This document shows positions 33,637-44,773 of a stretch of DNA of 64,000 nucleotides, piece by piece (the stretch's first letter is position 1; each line of letters begins with the position of its first letter). A model generated the notes under the pieces. It saw nothing but the letters and a program-made list of their open reading frames with translations. It searched no databases and was not told the DNA's origin. The DNA comes from Antedon mediterranea. Lineage: Eukaryota > Echinodermata > Crinoidea > Comatulida > Antedonidae. A program made the translations under genes and the position numbers. The DNA is taken from NCBI RefSeq assembly GCF_964355755.1, contig NC_092680.1:10205001-10269000 (forward strand). Reading direction: 5' to 3'.

Positions 33637-36600
33637 TACTCTAGTAGCTAGATCAACTTTCGTATGCGCTTTGAGGTCCAGAGAATTTGACTTCAGAAAT
33701 TGGTTTAGGGTGGTCAAACAATCATTTTTGGCTTGGTTACACATTTTGAAAATGTGGCGAAAGGTCAAAAGGTCAGGGTGAAAGGTCATAAGACCAAACA
33801 CCAATATGTCCTTAAATCTCAACAACCACTGGTCACAGCAAAGTAATTTTGGTCTCAAATTGATCAGAAGGTATACATTTATATTCAGTCTAATGGGACA
33901 TTTTAGTTAAAAATGACCGGAAATGACATTTCTGACCTTTGACCCACAACCCAGGGCATGTATTTATCTCCGTAACTACAGGTTGTAGACACTTAAATTT
34001 GGTTTTAAATTGTTCGAAATATATATTTTGTTATTTGTTACACATTTTGAAAAATGTTACAAAAGGTCAAATGGTCAGGGTCAAGGGTTATATGAGCAAA
34101 TATATAAAGGTACTTGTATCTCGGCAAACACTGGTCGCAGCAAGTCAATTTTGGTCTCAAAATGTTCAGAAGGCATGCATTTATATTCCGTCTAATGGGG
34201 CATTTTAGTAAAAAATTATTAGAAATGCCATTTCTGACCTTTGACCCACATACCAGGGCATCTTCATATCTCTGTAAGTACTGGTCGTAGAAACTTAAAT
34301 TTGGTATCAAATTGTTCGAAATATACATATTTACATTCATTAATAATAATAGAAAATGTGGTTAACAGATGAACAGAAAATACTATTACTAATGTTTCAA
34401 ACAAAAAACATATCTCTACACAACTTATCCTTAGACAGTAATGTTATGCAATAACTGATACTTTAAATTGTTTCAATTTCAAGTACTAGTTATTGCTGTC
34501 CACGAAAACATGTTGATATAAACGTCAAGCTCAACAGTTCTTCTCAGAATGCTAGAAGTAATTTGCCATGTGTATCCGATTAAACGCCCCGGGCATTTAT
34601 TGTTCAAAAGGGTTTTTAGGGGAGGGGAGGCATCTTTATTTGGGGTATAATATGGTAACATGTATAATCAAATAAATATCACCTAGATGTAAAAAAAATA
34701 CAGCACAATTAATATCTAAAACTGATAAAATTATGTCCAAAATGCTTGTTAAATTGTAGATTATGGTAGTTAATGAAATGTGTTGTGATACAATTATTTT
34801 GTAAATGCATGTGGCGGAGCGTTTATTCCACATGATGTTCTATTGGAGGGAATGGTGGCGTTTATTTGAGGGAGACTTTTATTCAAAGCGGGTGTTAATT
34901 CGAATAAATACTCGAGCTCAACAGTTAAGAATTCTAGAAGTAACATATCATAGTTACGCGAATGAAAGGCCCGGGCGCGCGGGCATTTATTTATTCAGGG
35001 AAGGCGTTTATTTTGTTTGGGTGTAATAATGGTAACATGTATAATCAAATAAATACACCCCAGATTTAAAAAAAATAAATTAATATAATAAGAATAATAA
35101 CTGGATTTAACCTCATTCTATTCTGGTGCAAGTACAATCATGTAACAGACAAAACTTATACATAATATGTATAAGTTTTGTCGGTGTATAGTATATACGT
35201 CTGTTCCCAGTGTAGATAATAAAACAATATATGTTTCTGGAGATTTATTATCAATACCACTAGGAACTTTGACATGTTTTAGGTACTGAATGCATTGACA
35301 ATAAAAGCATCATTCAGAAGTTATCATGTTAAAATCATACTACTGTACTACAGTACACAAGGGTGTTTTCAGGAAAGCTGGACATATTGTACAATAGTAT
35401 TGAAACTATGTATTGGCATTTAAAAATATGCAAAATATTGTTGTCAAATTGTAGTCACAAACAAACAGATGATAGAATGAAGATCCATTATGAGTGCAAT
35501 CGTGTCAGAATAATGATATGTCATTGTTTTATATCATAATACTGGCACCTTGAGGAGAAGATCCATTTAATGTTATCTACGACTGTGTCACTTTTATTCT
35601 AAAAGACAGAAACATTTCGTTAAAAAGCATAAAGAAGAAAACGAATCATGTAAAGTACCTTTTATCAGTTGGGAAACGAATTATAATTATTACAATTAGA
35701 GTATTTATTCGAATTAACACCCGCTTTGAATAAAAGCCTCCCTCAAATAAACGCCACCCCTCCAATAGAACATCATGTGGAATACGCTCACCATATGCAT
35801 TTACACAATGATTGTATCACAACACATTACATTAACTACCATAATCTACAATTTACCAAGCATTTTTTTCACTTTTTGATATTAATTGTGCTGTATTTTT
35901 TTTTTTACATCTAGGTGCTATTTATTTGATTATACATATTACCATATTATACCCCAAATAAAGATGCCTCCCCTCCCCCTAAAAACCCTTTTGAACAATA
36001 AATTCCCGGTTAATCGGATACACATGGCAAGTTACTTCTAGAATTCTGAAAAGAATTGTTGAGCTTGATGTTTCTATCAAAATGTTCTTAGAGACAGCAA
36101 TAACTAGTACTTGAAATTGAAACAATTTAAAGTATCAGTTATTGCATAACATTACTGTCTAAGGATAAGTTATGTAGACATATGTTTTTTTTTAAACATT
36201 AGTAATAGTATTTCTGTTCATCTTTTAACCACATTTTCTATTACAATGAATGTAAATATGTATATTTCGAACAATTTGATACCAAATTTAAGTTTCTACG
36301 ACCAGTACTTACAGAGATATGAAGATGCCATGATATGTGGGTCAAAGGTCAGAAATGGCATTTCTGATAATTTTTGACTAAAATGTCCCATTAGATTGAA
36401 TATGAAAGCATGCCTTTTGAACATTTTGAGACTAAAATTGACTTGCTACGACGAGTGGTTGCGAGATACAAGTATCTACTTATATTTGTTCATATAACCC
36501 TTGACCATGACCCTTTGACCTTTTGTAACATTTTAAAAAATGTGCAACAAATAACAAAATGTTTATTTCAAACAATTTAAGACCAAATTCAAGTGTCTAC

Positions 36601-36866
36601 GATCAGTAGTGACGGAGATACATACATGCCCTGGGGTGTGGGTCAAAGGTCAGAAATGGCATTTCCGGTCATTTTTGACTAAAATGTCCAATTAGACTGA
36701 ATATAAATGTATACCTTTTGATCAATTTGAGACCAAAAGTACCTCGCTGTGACCAGTGGTTGTCGAGATTTAAGGACCTATTGGTGTTTAGTTTGATAAC
36801 CTTTCACCCTGACCTTTTGACCTTTCGCCACATTTTCAAAATGTGTAACCACTAGCTACTAGAGTA
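33637..36866. mobile_element. Palindromic TIR element with 15-bp perfect ends
   Basis: The ends TACTCTAGTAGCTAG (33,637-33,651) and CTAGCTACTAGAGTA (36,852-36,866) are perfect inverted repeats. Arms of about 1.2 kb pair: 33,700-34,860 against 35,700-36,860. The outer arm consists of ~150-bp units with 'TTTGGTCTCAAATTG' and DR1/DR2 words. The inner arm has TTTATTCGAATAAA-like words. A ~150-bp block (about 34,540-34,690) is repeated directly at 34,910-35,060 near the loop, and the centre has the perfect hairpin ACAAAACTTATACAT/ATGTATAAGTTTTGT. No transposase is present. It is a non-autonomous fold-back element; the superfamily is not assigned. Confidence 0.8.
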
Positions 36867-38345
36867 TTTATCAAGAATTATTTAGGTAGAGCAAAATTTA
36901 AAGCCTAGGTCCACACATACATCATCTAAATGCTTTACTTTTGCCAATTTAGTCTGATTGCTCTCAAAATCAACATACGTACAACATTTTTACTTATACT
37001 TTTCGATCACATCAAGGCATTGTTTATTTTCTACCATCTTGATTGGTTTGTCTAGGTAACCGTCATTTATTCCTAATGATTTTATTAAACATGTTTAATC
37101 TTGTTAAATATTATGACCTTGTATTGAATGTATTTAAAATGCAAAGTATTATTATTCTTTAGACCTAAATCAATCTTTTCTCGAAGATACAATACAAATT
37201 ATTATGTGTGTACGTGACTGAAATGTCATGGTACTGATACAACTCATGTATTGTTTTACACGCGTGTAAAATTCGGTCGTTGGCTAACTAATTTTACGGG
37301 GAACGGGGAGGAGTCAGGGGGAAAACTGACCTCCCAAAATAAATCATGGGGGTTAAATATAGCATTATCAATCTAAAAATATGTCTTTCATATCTTGATA
37401 AAGGCGAATTTCGGGCATATCGCAGTATTAATTAACCTACTTAGCTTTACTAACAACAAATACATCACCTCCTCATTAGCGCGCCGTTTCAGAAATCCTG
37501 GGATCATTCGTTCGGCTCGTCCCCGACTTCCTTCAACGTATTCTGTGAATATGACGCCATTTCCATTACGAAGTTGCATGACCCGAACCGAGAAAATTCC
37601 AAAAATCAATGCAAGCAGACTGCCCGCTCGCGATTTTTATTTAATTTTCGTGTATAGTGTCATTTCCGGGCCGAATAGACTGAGAGGTACCATTTTATCA
37701 TGAATTTTATGTGCGAGAGTACCATTTCTAACCACCTAGGGGTGTCATTTATCTAAAATCGCTTTGTTGCCACAGACCCCACCAACTCAAACATTTGGTG
37801 TCTAAGCTCCCATCCCCTATTTAAAAATTAAGGATGCATCCCTTTAAAAACTGTTCCCGCGCCGCTGATTTTAATTTAATGTTAAATTCATTAAACACAT
37901 GATAACCAATTTGCATATTTTGAAAAATTATATGGGCATTATGGAGTGAAATGTTTTAAACCTTCTTTATTACACACTCATTTACATAAAGAAAAACTAC
38001 ATAAAACTATACATTTTGGTTTGCTACTGATTAGAACAGTTCAAACCTACAGCTTAATTTGCTACGTCACTTTGCAAATTGCAACAGTGAAGAGCAAAAA
38101 TGGCGAACGTCTACGATTTGGTATGGACTCATAATAATACGTTAAGGGTGCTGTCTACGTTTATACACCGAATGTCTGTTTGTGTTTATGTTGCAAGGCT
38201 ATTTTATTAAATACATTATAGTATGTTGTTTTGTAGAGCACTCTTCAGTTCGAAACGGTTCATTTTTGTTGTGAATACTATTAGCATTTTGCAAAGCACG
38301 CTTGTTGAACTTGTGCACTCTTTGTGTTCATAATCAGTGTACCCT
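36867..38345. other. Non-coding stretch with one GC-richer patch
   Basis: 37,388-37,703 is locally GC-richer and open on both strands (102 codons plus, 73 codons minus). Neither product is recognised, so it may be an unassigned exon or chance. The rest shows nothing. Confidence 0.35.
38216..38295 (+). repeat. Direct repeat (copy 1) of a Penelope-terminal sequence
   Basis: TAGTATGTTGTTTTGTAGAG through TATTAGCATTTTG recurs at 39,437-39,512. The second copy runs directly into a hammerhead-like motif, so this is probably part of a Penelope terminal repeat. Confidence 0.6.
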
Positions 38346-38354
38346 GTCCCGCAT

Positions 38355-39284
38355 GCGATTTTTTTTTTCGTACATAAGTTGGGGACCCCCTCATGAAACG
38401 TCACAAAATAAACATGAATAATTCATCAGTTAAATTTGTTGTTCCGTGTGCACCCAAGCGTATAGCAACAAGAAGTGATTACACAACTGCGATACGATAC
38501 TTTTCTACAGTAGGCCTAGGATTCTAAGTCAATCCACGTGATTGCCTTCGCGCACTCTTCTTCACACAAAATGTGTCGAGTCGAGGCTAATCGACAGCTA
38601 GGCAAGACATTAAACTAAGTAGTAATTCATTGGACATAGCCCAATGAAATCTTAGACCCACAAGAATAAAGAATGTGTATAATTTGTGTACTGTATTTTT
38701 TTAATTCTGCTATTTTATTATCAAACAATATGCATGATGTAGGCTACTCAAAGGAACTTTAAAAATGCGCGTATATGAACACATGAGATGGGAAGATTTG
38801 ACCCACGAGAATAAAAAATGTATTTTTGTGTAATTTATTGTTTAATTTTGCTGACTTATTACTCGGATTGTGTCATACCAAAGATAACTATCTTTGGTCA
38901 TACCTAACACACACACGTCACACACACCCACAGCTACTACTAGAATAGACATGGGTTTAGAGACTAATAATTAGGCCTAATAGTATTAATAGAAACTATA
39001 ATTTTAACACGTAATTCTTTAGTAATAAATTATATTAAAAACACCATAAACTAAAGGCTGATTATTTCGACAATCCACACAAAACGCCGCTATCTTCTAT
39101 GAAATCGCACGCCGCAACAACAGCGGAGATAGGCCTAGAATCGTACCGCACTTGTGTAATCACTTCTTGTTGCTATACGCTTGGGTGCACACGGAACAAG
39201 AAAATTTAACTGATGAATTATTCATGTTTATTTTGTGACGTTTCATGAGGGGGTCTCCAACTTATGTACGAAAAAAAAAATCGC
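38355..39284. mobile_element. 930-bp TIR element with 9-bp target duplication
   Basis: Ends GCGATTTTTT... and ...AAAAAATCGC. The inverted arms are at least 150 bp and include ACATAAGTTGGGGACCCCCT and TGTGCACCCAAGCGTATAGC. Both sides carry GTCCCGCAT (38,346-38,354 and 39,285-39,293), a perfect 9-bp target duplication. Nine-base duplications are typical of Mutator-like elements. There is no transposase, so it is non-autonomous. Confidence 0.8.
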
Positions 39285-39436
39285 GTCCCGCATACCTGGC
39301 TCAGCCTATATATTGTGCCAGTTCTGCGGTAAATTTCATTTCGAAACCTGAGCTGCACTGACGAGATCTAATAAGATCGATACAGTACTGTCTGCATATG
39401 GGATATTTCGCTCCTCTACTTTCTGCAATACACATA

Positions 39437-39512
39437 TATAGTATGTTGTTTTGTAGAGCACTCTTCAGTTCAAAACGGGGCATTTTTGTTGTGAATACTA
39501 TTAGCATTTTGG
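39437..39512 (+). repeat. Direct repeat (copy 2) of a Penelope-terminal sequence
   Basis: Second copy of 38,216-38,295, differing at a few bases. Confidence 0.6.
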
Positions 39513-39524
39513 ATATTTTATATA

Positions 39525-39566
39525 TATGCACTGATGAAGGGCTAGTGTTGCCCGAAAGCTCTGCTA
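39525..39566 (+). ncRNA. Hammerhead-like motif
   Basis: CTGATGA (39,531-39,537), a GGGC/GCCC stem (39,539-39,542 with 39,550-39,553) and GAAA (39,554-39,557) follow the order of a hammerhead ribozyme core. Hammerheads are known in Penelope terminal repeats. One extra A lies between CTGATGA and stem II, and stem I pairing is weak, so self-cleavage is uncertain. Confidence 0.4.
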
Positions 39567-39993
39567 AATTTTCTGGCTGTTTACTTTATCGTTTTGATTT
39601 AGCTTTTCGCTTTTTATTTTTGTATCTCCATTGAGATCCAGCCACTGATACCCACAGCATTGTCATTTTTTTCAGTAATTTGCCTTTGGATTTATATAAG
39701 CGACTTTTTCTCATTCTCACAGATTTCCTCATCTTATCGTTTCGAATTAATTAATTAAATTTCAGTATATTACCGGGCGGTTTAGAATTTATGTTCTTTG
39801 CCTGATTTGTTTATATATATAAAAGTATCTCTTCGGAGATCCCGCCTCGTGAATAAAAATACTGTAAGATGGGGGCGTATCAATTTGATCTCTGGTGCGC
39901 GTGCGTACAACTGAGGACTAGTGCTGTTCCGCCGTACCACGCCGAGAATGTTAAAGAGTCGCTATCCAATCGAGTTCGAACAATACCATGAAA

Positions 39994-40065
39994 GCCCCAG
40001 TGGTCTAATGGTTAGGACATCTGCATATCAAGCAGGCGGTCCGAGTTCGAGTCTCGGTTGGGGCG
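39994..40065 (+). tRNA. tRNA-like gene, anticodon AUC (Asp-type codon)
   Basis: 72 nt fold into a full cloverleaf. The 7-bp acceptor is GCCCCAG/TTGGGGC, the D arm GTCT/GGAC with loop AATGGTTA, the anticodon arm TCTGC/GCAGG with loop ATATCAA, and the T arm CCGAG/CTCGG with loop TTCGAGT. A T run (CTTTTTC) follows, as for Pol III termination. The body resembles tRNA-Glu/Asp. A34 in an Asp-type anticodon is unusual, and the gene sits in repeated DNA, so it may be a SINE head or pseudo-tRNA and not a functional gene. Confidence 0.6.
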
Positions 40066-40284
40066 ACTTTTTCTCATTCTCACAGATTTCCTCATCTTTA
40101 TCGTTTCAAATCAATTAATTAAATTTCAGTATATCACCGGGTGGTTTAGAATTAATGTTCTGTGGCCTGATTTGTTTATATATATAGCCTATATATATAT
40201 ATATATATTTATTTTTGTATCTCCATTGAGATCCAGCCACTGATACCCACAGCATTGTCATTTTGTTCAGTAATTTGCCTTTGG

Positions 40285-40318
<34 letters not shown>

Positions 40319-40425
40319 ACATTAGGCAATGAACATTAATTCGAAACCGCCCGATGATATACTGAAATTTAATTAATTAATTTGAAACGATAAAGATGAG
40401 GAAATCTGTGAGAATTAGAAAAAGT

Positions 40426-40497
40426 CGGCCCAACCGAGACTCGAACTCGGACCGCCTGCTTGATATGCAGATGTCCTAACCATTAGACCACTGGGGC
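40426..40497 (-). tRNA. Second tRNA-like copy, inverted
   Basis: Same cloverleaf and same ATATCAA anticodon loop on the minus strand. The 3' acceptor strand reads TTGGGCC, giving one mismatch. It is an inverted copy of 39,994-40,065 made by the same inverted duplication, also followed by a T run. Confidence 0.55.
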
Positions 40498-40702
40498 TTT
40501 CATGGTATTGCTCGAACTCGATTGGATAGCGACTCTTTAACATTCTCGGCGTGGTACGGCGGAACAGCACTAGTCCTCAGTTGTACGCACGCACACCAGA
40601 GATCAAATTGATACGCCCTCATCTTTCAGTATTTTTATTCACGAGGCGGGATCTCCGAAGAGATCGAAGATATATATATATGCTTGATATGCAGATATAT
40701 AT

Positions 40703-41480
40703 GATGATGACTTTAACATCAAAGCATCTGAGATGATCGATTTTTTCAATGCACGCGAATATCCATCTGACATTACTGTGAAATCTCTAAGAAAAGTTTG
40801 CCAGTTAACGCACGAGGACACATTGCAACCTACACATAATAAATGCTTGTGACCGCATACCTCTAGTCCTCACGTATCATCCTATGAATAAGAAGGTTAT
40901 TAACATTGTCCGCGATAACTTTTCAATTTTGACTGAAGATAAATCCGCTACAAAAGATATTTTTCAAGAACCACCCATGATAGCTTACAGACGTGATCAA
41001 AGCATTAAAGACACTTTAGTTAAATCTAAATTACAAAACAAAGGTAATGAATTAACTGGAACATTCAAATGTAATAGAAATAGATGTTCGACATGTAATT
41101 ACGTTTCATGTTCAAACCAAATAGTAGGACCTTCTGGTAATTATGTTATCACAGATCGTATTACGTGCACCACTAGAAATCTAGTTTATTGTATTTCGTG
41201 TACTAAATGTAATATGCTTTATATTGGTGAAACTAAACGCAGGTTAGGTGATAGGTTTGTAGAACATTTAAGGTCTATTAAACTAAAGACTCCCGGATTA
41301 CCTGTAGCCACCCATTTTTGTAATAATGAGCATTCCCTTTCGGATATTACAATTTCTGGTGTTAAAGTATGTAATGGTTCTGAGACATCTCGTAGAATTA
41401 TAGATGAAAGAATAATTGTAAAGCTTGGCACTCTTGCCCCTACCGGCATAAATGTACAATTTAGATCCTTTAAACATTAA
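40703..41480 (+). pseudogene. Penelope-like element, 3' half (RT thumb + GIY-YIG)
   Basis: A 5'-truncated Penelope ORF. 40,703-40,850 encodes the end of the RT (MIDFFNAREYPSDITV). A frame change at about 40,852 leads to RIPLVLTYHP, a hallmark just after the RT. 40,884-41,480 then encodes DTLVKSKL, a cysteine cluster (CNRNRCSTCNYVSC) and the GIY-YIG nuclease (YCISCTKCNMLYIGETKRRL, then R..EHL and a conserved N..H..SDI), ending in a stop. The endonuclease frame is intact over 198 codons. Its upstream part is replaced by the tRNA-bearing inverted duplication. Confidence 0.9.
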
Positions 41481-41701
41481 TTTTGCCAGAGACATTCACA
41501 TATTAACAATTATTTACACTTGAAGCTTTTGTCTTTGTTTTAAATTTCATGCTTTATAAGCAACCATTCCTGCTTTGTACCCCATAGCTTTTGGAGGCGT
41601 GCCTTTATAACTATGCCTTTTGTTTGTTAACATCTTTGATTGACTGATTTGTTTTATTATGTAATTTTATGACTTATATATGTTATCCTTCGTTACAATT
41701 C

Positions 41702-41747
41702 TTTTCACCTGATGATGGGCTATGCCCGAAACATGTCGTTAAAATAA
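41702..41747 (+). ncRNA. Hammerhead-like ribozyme motif in Penelope terminal repeat
   Basis: TTTTCAC leads into CTGATGA (41,709-41,715), the stem-loop GGGC-TAT-GCCC, GAAA (41,728-41,731), a very short stem III, a candidate GUC cleavage triplet (41,735-41,737) and GTTAAAA, which can pair with TTTTCAC as stem I with one mismatch. It lies between the end of one Penelope ORF and the start of the next, where hammerheads are known in this family. One extra T before stem II departs from the canonical core. Confidence 0.5.
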
Positions 41748-41932
41748 TTCTATATTGAGGCAGTTTTAACTTATTTGATCTTGATTTTTTTTTCTATATC
41801 CTGCCTATGCAGCTCTTTGATTTATATATATATATATACAGCACGACTAATCTGCTGCATCCACCGGGTTTATCTATATTTTTTGTTATCACCATCGTTT
41901 TTTGTTGTGTACCTGTTTGTTTTATAACAATT

Positions 41933-42773
41933 ATGGCCAATTCCAAGGAAGTTTTACAACAAGCGCGTCGGATTCTCAACAACGACTTAAGCCTGTATTC
42001 TCCATGTGTGAGGAAATTTGGTTTTTGCTTTGGAACCTCAACGTTCAGTAAGGCAAGATGTTCTAGTAATGTTTATTTTCTGTCCACATGTCTAAGACGG
42101 AACGTCATACCCAAGTCATTTAGATCTACCTGGTCACCGTCCTTTGCTTATGTTGATAAGAAGTTCATATCTGATAGTATCAATGCTGTTTCCAGACGGT
42201 TTATGCGTATGAGCATTCAGATGAACTTAAAGAAAGTTTCGTATCATGATGAACAAATGGTACATCATAAGACCAACCTACGAGCAGCTTGTACCAACTA
42301 CGAATTTGACAAAATACGAAGTATCGTCCATGGATTAAACAAATTGTATTAAAAGTCATTGACAGAAGCTAAATTACTTAAAGCTAATCGTGTTTGTAGA
42401 GAGTATTCCATTGATGAGGTAGGACCAACGAGAGCACACCCTGATACGTCTAAACTAGTTGTGACTATACCTGATGATTTGCCTCTTAAAGATGAAGAAC
42501 GCTCTGTTCTTTCTAAGGGTCTGTCTTTTATTCCTATTAGGAAAGAGATTGATGATTTCCAGCTTAAACAAGACATGGATCAATATTACAGACGTTTACG
42601 ACTCAAAGCAAACTTTCACGGCAAGAATCAGACAAATGTAACAACAAAAGATGAATTCCAGTTGCTGAATAAGAAGCCATCTAGCTGGACACCGCCACAA
42701 GGTATGTTCGCTGAACTTGATCTGTATGTCAATACTTGCAAACTAGAGATTAACAAGCTTAAGTTAAAACAAC
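41933..42773 (+). pseudogene. Penelope-like element, 5' part, cut by a Gypsy LTR
   Basis: The frame from ATG at 41,933 (MANSKEVLQQARR) runs to one in-frame TAA at 42,350 and continues to 42,773. It encodes the Penelope N-terminal region: CVRKFGFCFGTSTFS, NKLY, then LPLKDEERSVLSKGLSFIPI and MDQYYRRLRLKANF, comparable with SRGLKFCP and FSRRLRLREYF of the 28.8-kb copy. It follows the 3' part of another copy head to tail, as Penelope elements often do. It stops abruptly at the Gypsy LTR; the RT is missing. Confidence 0.85.
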
Positions 42774-43105
42774 TGTTACCGGGTCGTATAAACAAATACT
42801 CGTACACTGTTTCAGTATTTCAAAACAGAATATAGATCCGATAATTTAATAGAATAATATATCAAGCAAGTTACATTACATAGGTGTTATCATCAAGCTG
42901 GTCAACTAAAAACTAACTCCTACACTAACAGTGATTCCAACTCCCCTTACACTAATATTATACTCATCAATTACCATGGAAACGGAGCTGAGATCAATAG
43001 GTTAGGAATGTCTATATCTAGGGTAGGGGGATTATAGGTTGTATTATATATCTATATACAATAGTAATTGTAATGTACAGTACTAGTAACTGTAGGGCTC
43101 TAACA
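42774..43105 (-). repeat. Gypsy 3' LTR and polypurine tract
   Basis: On the minus strand the LTR starts TGTTAGAGCCCTACAG at 43,105, directly after a polypurine tract (AAGTGGGGGAGGA), and ends CCCGGTAACA at 42,774. TGTTA/TAACA termini are typical. Length is about 332 bp. The left flank is Penelope coding sequence. No matching 5' LTR is seen, so no target duplication can be scored. Confidence 0.75.
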
Positions 43106-43861
43106 TCCTCCCCCACTTCAATTAATGTCGTCCCGACATTCAACACTAAACTATAAAATAAAAAGAAAACATAGTTATAAAAACCAGTACCAACGTCAAT
43201 CATTATTAGAAATTAATAATATCTGGTCATCAATATGGGTAATTCCCAAAATACAAGTCAGTCCATACCTAATGGCTGGCTATCAACTGGATCAAAATCA
43301 TTTTTCAAGTCATAACTTAAAGAAAGAGATATATTTAAAAAAAATGTGTGTGGATCACACCACATCAAGACACAATGTCTTCAACACATTGTTGGTGCAT
43401 CACACCTACAGGACGGTACTCAAACAAAATTTAATTAAAATGTATATATGACTTTGGTGCATCACACCTTCACAAAACAAAATTTAATTAAAATGAATAA
43501 AACTTGCATTACACCATACACGCTTCCTAAAAAGGGCTTAAACACGCGTGCTACAGAACATAAACTCAAATAGGACAAGCCTCAATCGAAAATCTCAATA
43601 TTCTGACCGTATAACATTTTATACTTTATAATGTCTGCTGCCAAGCTGGCTGCTACTTTATCTATCGTACTAATAATATAATACATAAATTAAATTCAAT
43701 GACCATAACCTAATCTCGTTCTCTAGATACACAGTTATGTTTAAAAAAAAAATTTAGTGTCAATATCTTAACTTTTGCTATAACATTCATGCAGTTTCTA
43801 AATAGAAATTACACAGTAATATAGGCATTATACAATCCAATCTAGTATTTGAATTGTAAAT
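43106..43861 (-). other. Gypsy 3' untranslated region
   Basis: Sequence between the end of the Gypsy ORF and the polypurine tract. Two ~50-bp words recur (CATCACACC with CAAAATTTAATTAAAATG at about 43,425-43,490). No env-like frame is seen. Confidence 0.5.
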
Positions 43862-44773
43862 CTATTGAGCCACTAGGCTTTCCGGTGCGGTGTGTAACAT
43901 CAAGATTGGTTGTTGTAGTAGTACCATCCATACCATTGGTAGTTGCATAACTTGCATCAGTGGGTGTGGTATCATAGCTTGGTTCATCTGTGGATTGGTC
44001 CAATACATCGCAGGTTGGTAACCATTGGTGATCCTTCCATTTGAGTTCACAGTCGATGAATATAGGTTAGCAAATTGGTCTGGTTCTCCTGGGCGGTCAT
44101 ATGTAAGCCTAGTTGGTGGCCTACGGGTCCTTGGTGGTAATTGATGTACATCATCAGCTGCATCTGTGGTCGGGTCTGATTGTATCTCCAATGTATCTGT
44201 ATCATGAACAGTATCCATAGCATTTTGGTCTTCCACTACTGGGTGTTGGTCTCCACCTGGTATATTTACAAGGTCTGGCACAAACGACTGGGCACTCACA
44301 TTCAAGTCTGAGTTTGGAATATAATCTGGAGGAAGTCTTGCCTCTGTAAATATATAATCTTCCACATCGGACTCATCATCAGAATGCTGGAAGCCGTTCA
44401 CTGCTTCCTCTCTGGAACATGGTTCGTAGCTGGTATTTTCTTCGTCCTCTTCCGTCTGCAGGTAGTCACACGGACAAAGAAGATTTCTATGAAGCGTACG
44501 ATGTCTACCATGGCCATGTTCTGGTGTAACTTCATAAACGGGCATGCCTTCACCTTTTTGTTCCAATACCACATACACATCATCTTCATAGAAGCTCTGC
44601 AACTTTCCTGGTCCTCCGGGGTGCACATAGTTTTTGACCAATACTCTGTCACCGGGTTCTAGAGACGTGTACGCTACCTTTCGATCGTAGTTGTTCTTTC
44701 CTCTGTTGGCTGATTTCTGACTGTTCCTCGCTGCTACAGTACTCTGTAAACCTCCTCCATGTCTGTTTTCCAT
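43862..44773 (-). pseudogene. Gypsy polyprotein C-terminus (after integrase)
   Basis: It continues the integrase ORF after a one-base frame shift near 44,735-44,760. It encodes the basic post-catalytic domain (YDRKV, LEPGDRVLVKNYV, GPGKLQSFYEDDVYVVLE, YEV) and then an acidic, low-complexity tail (DDESDVED, RTRRPPTRLTYD). Such 'GD.V.v......kl...w' SH3-like tails follow Ty3/Gypsy integrases. Confidence 0.88.

Larger units (their letters stand above)
39613..40690. repeat. Inverted duplication carrying two tRNA-like genes
   Basis: The order of blocks is C (39,613), A (39,698-39,830), B with tRNA 1 (39,831-40,061), A again (40,062-40,190), C again (40,207-40,297), an AT microsatellite, then inverted A (40,310-40,425) and inverted B with tRNA 2 (40,426-40,670). 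Block A starts CGACTTTTTCTCATTCTCAC; block C contains TCTCCATTGAGATCCAGCC. It abuts a truncated Penelope RT on the right. Confidence 0.8.
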
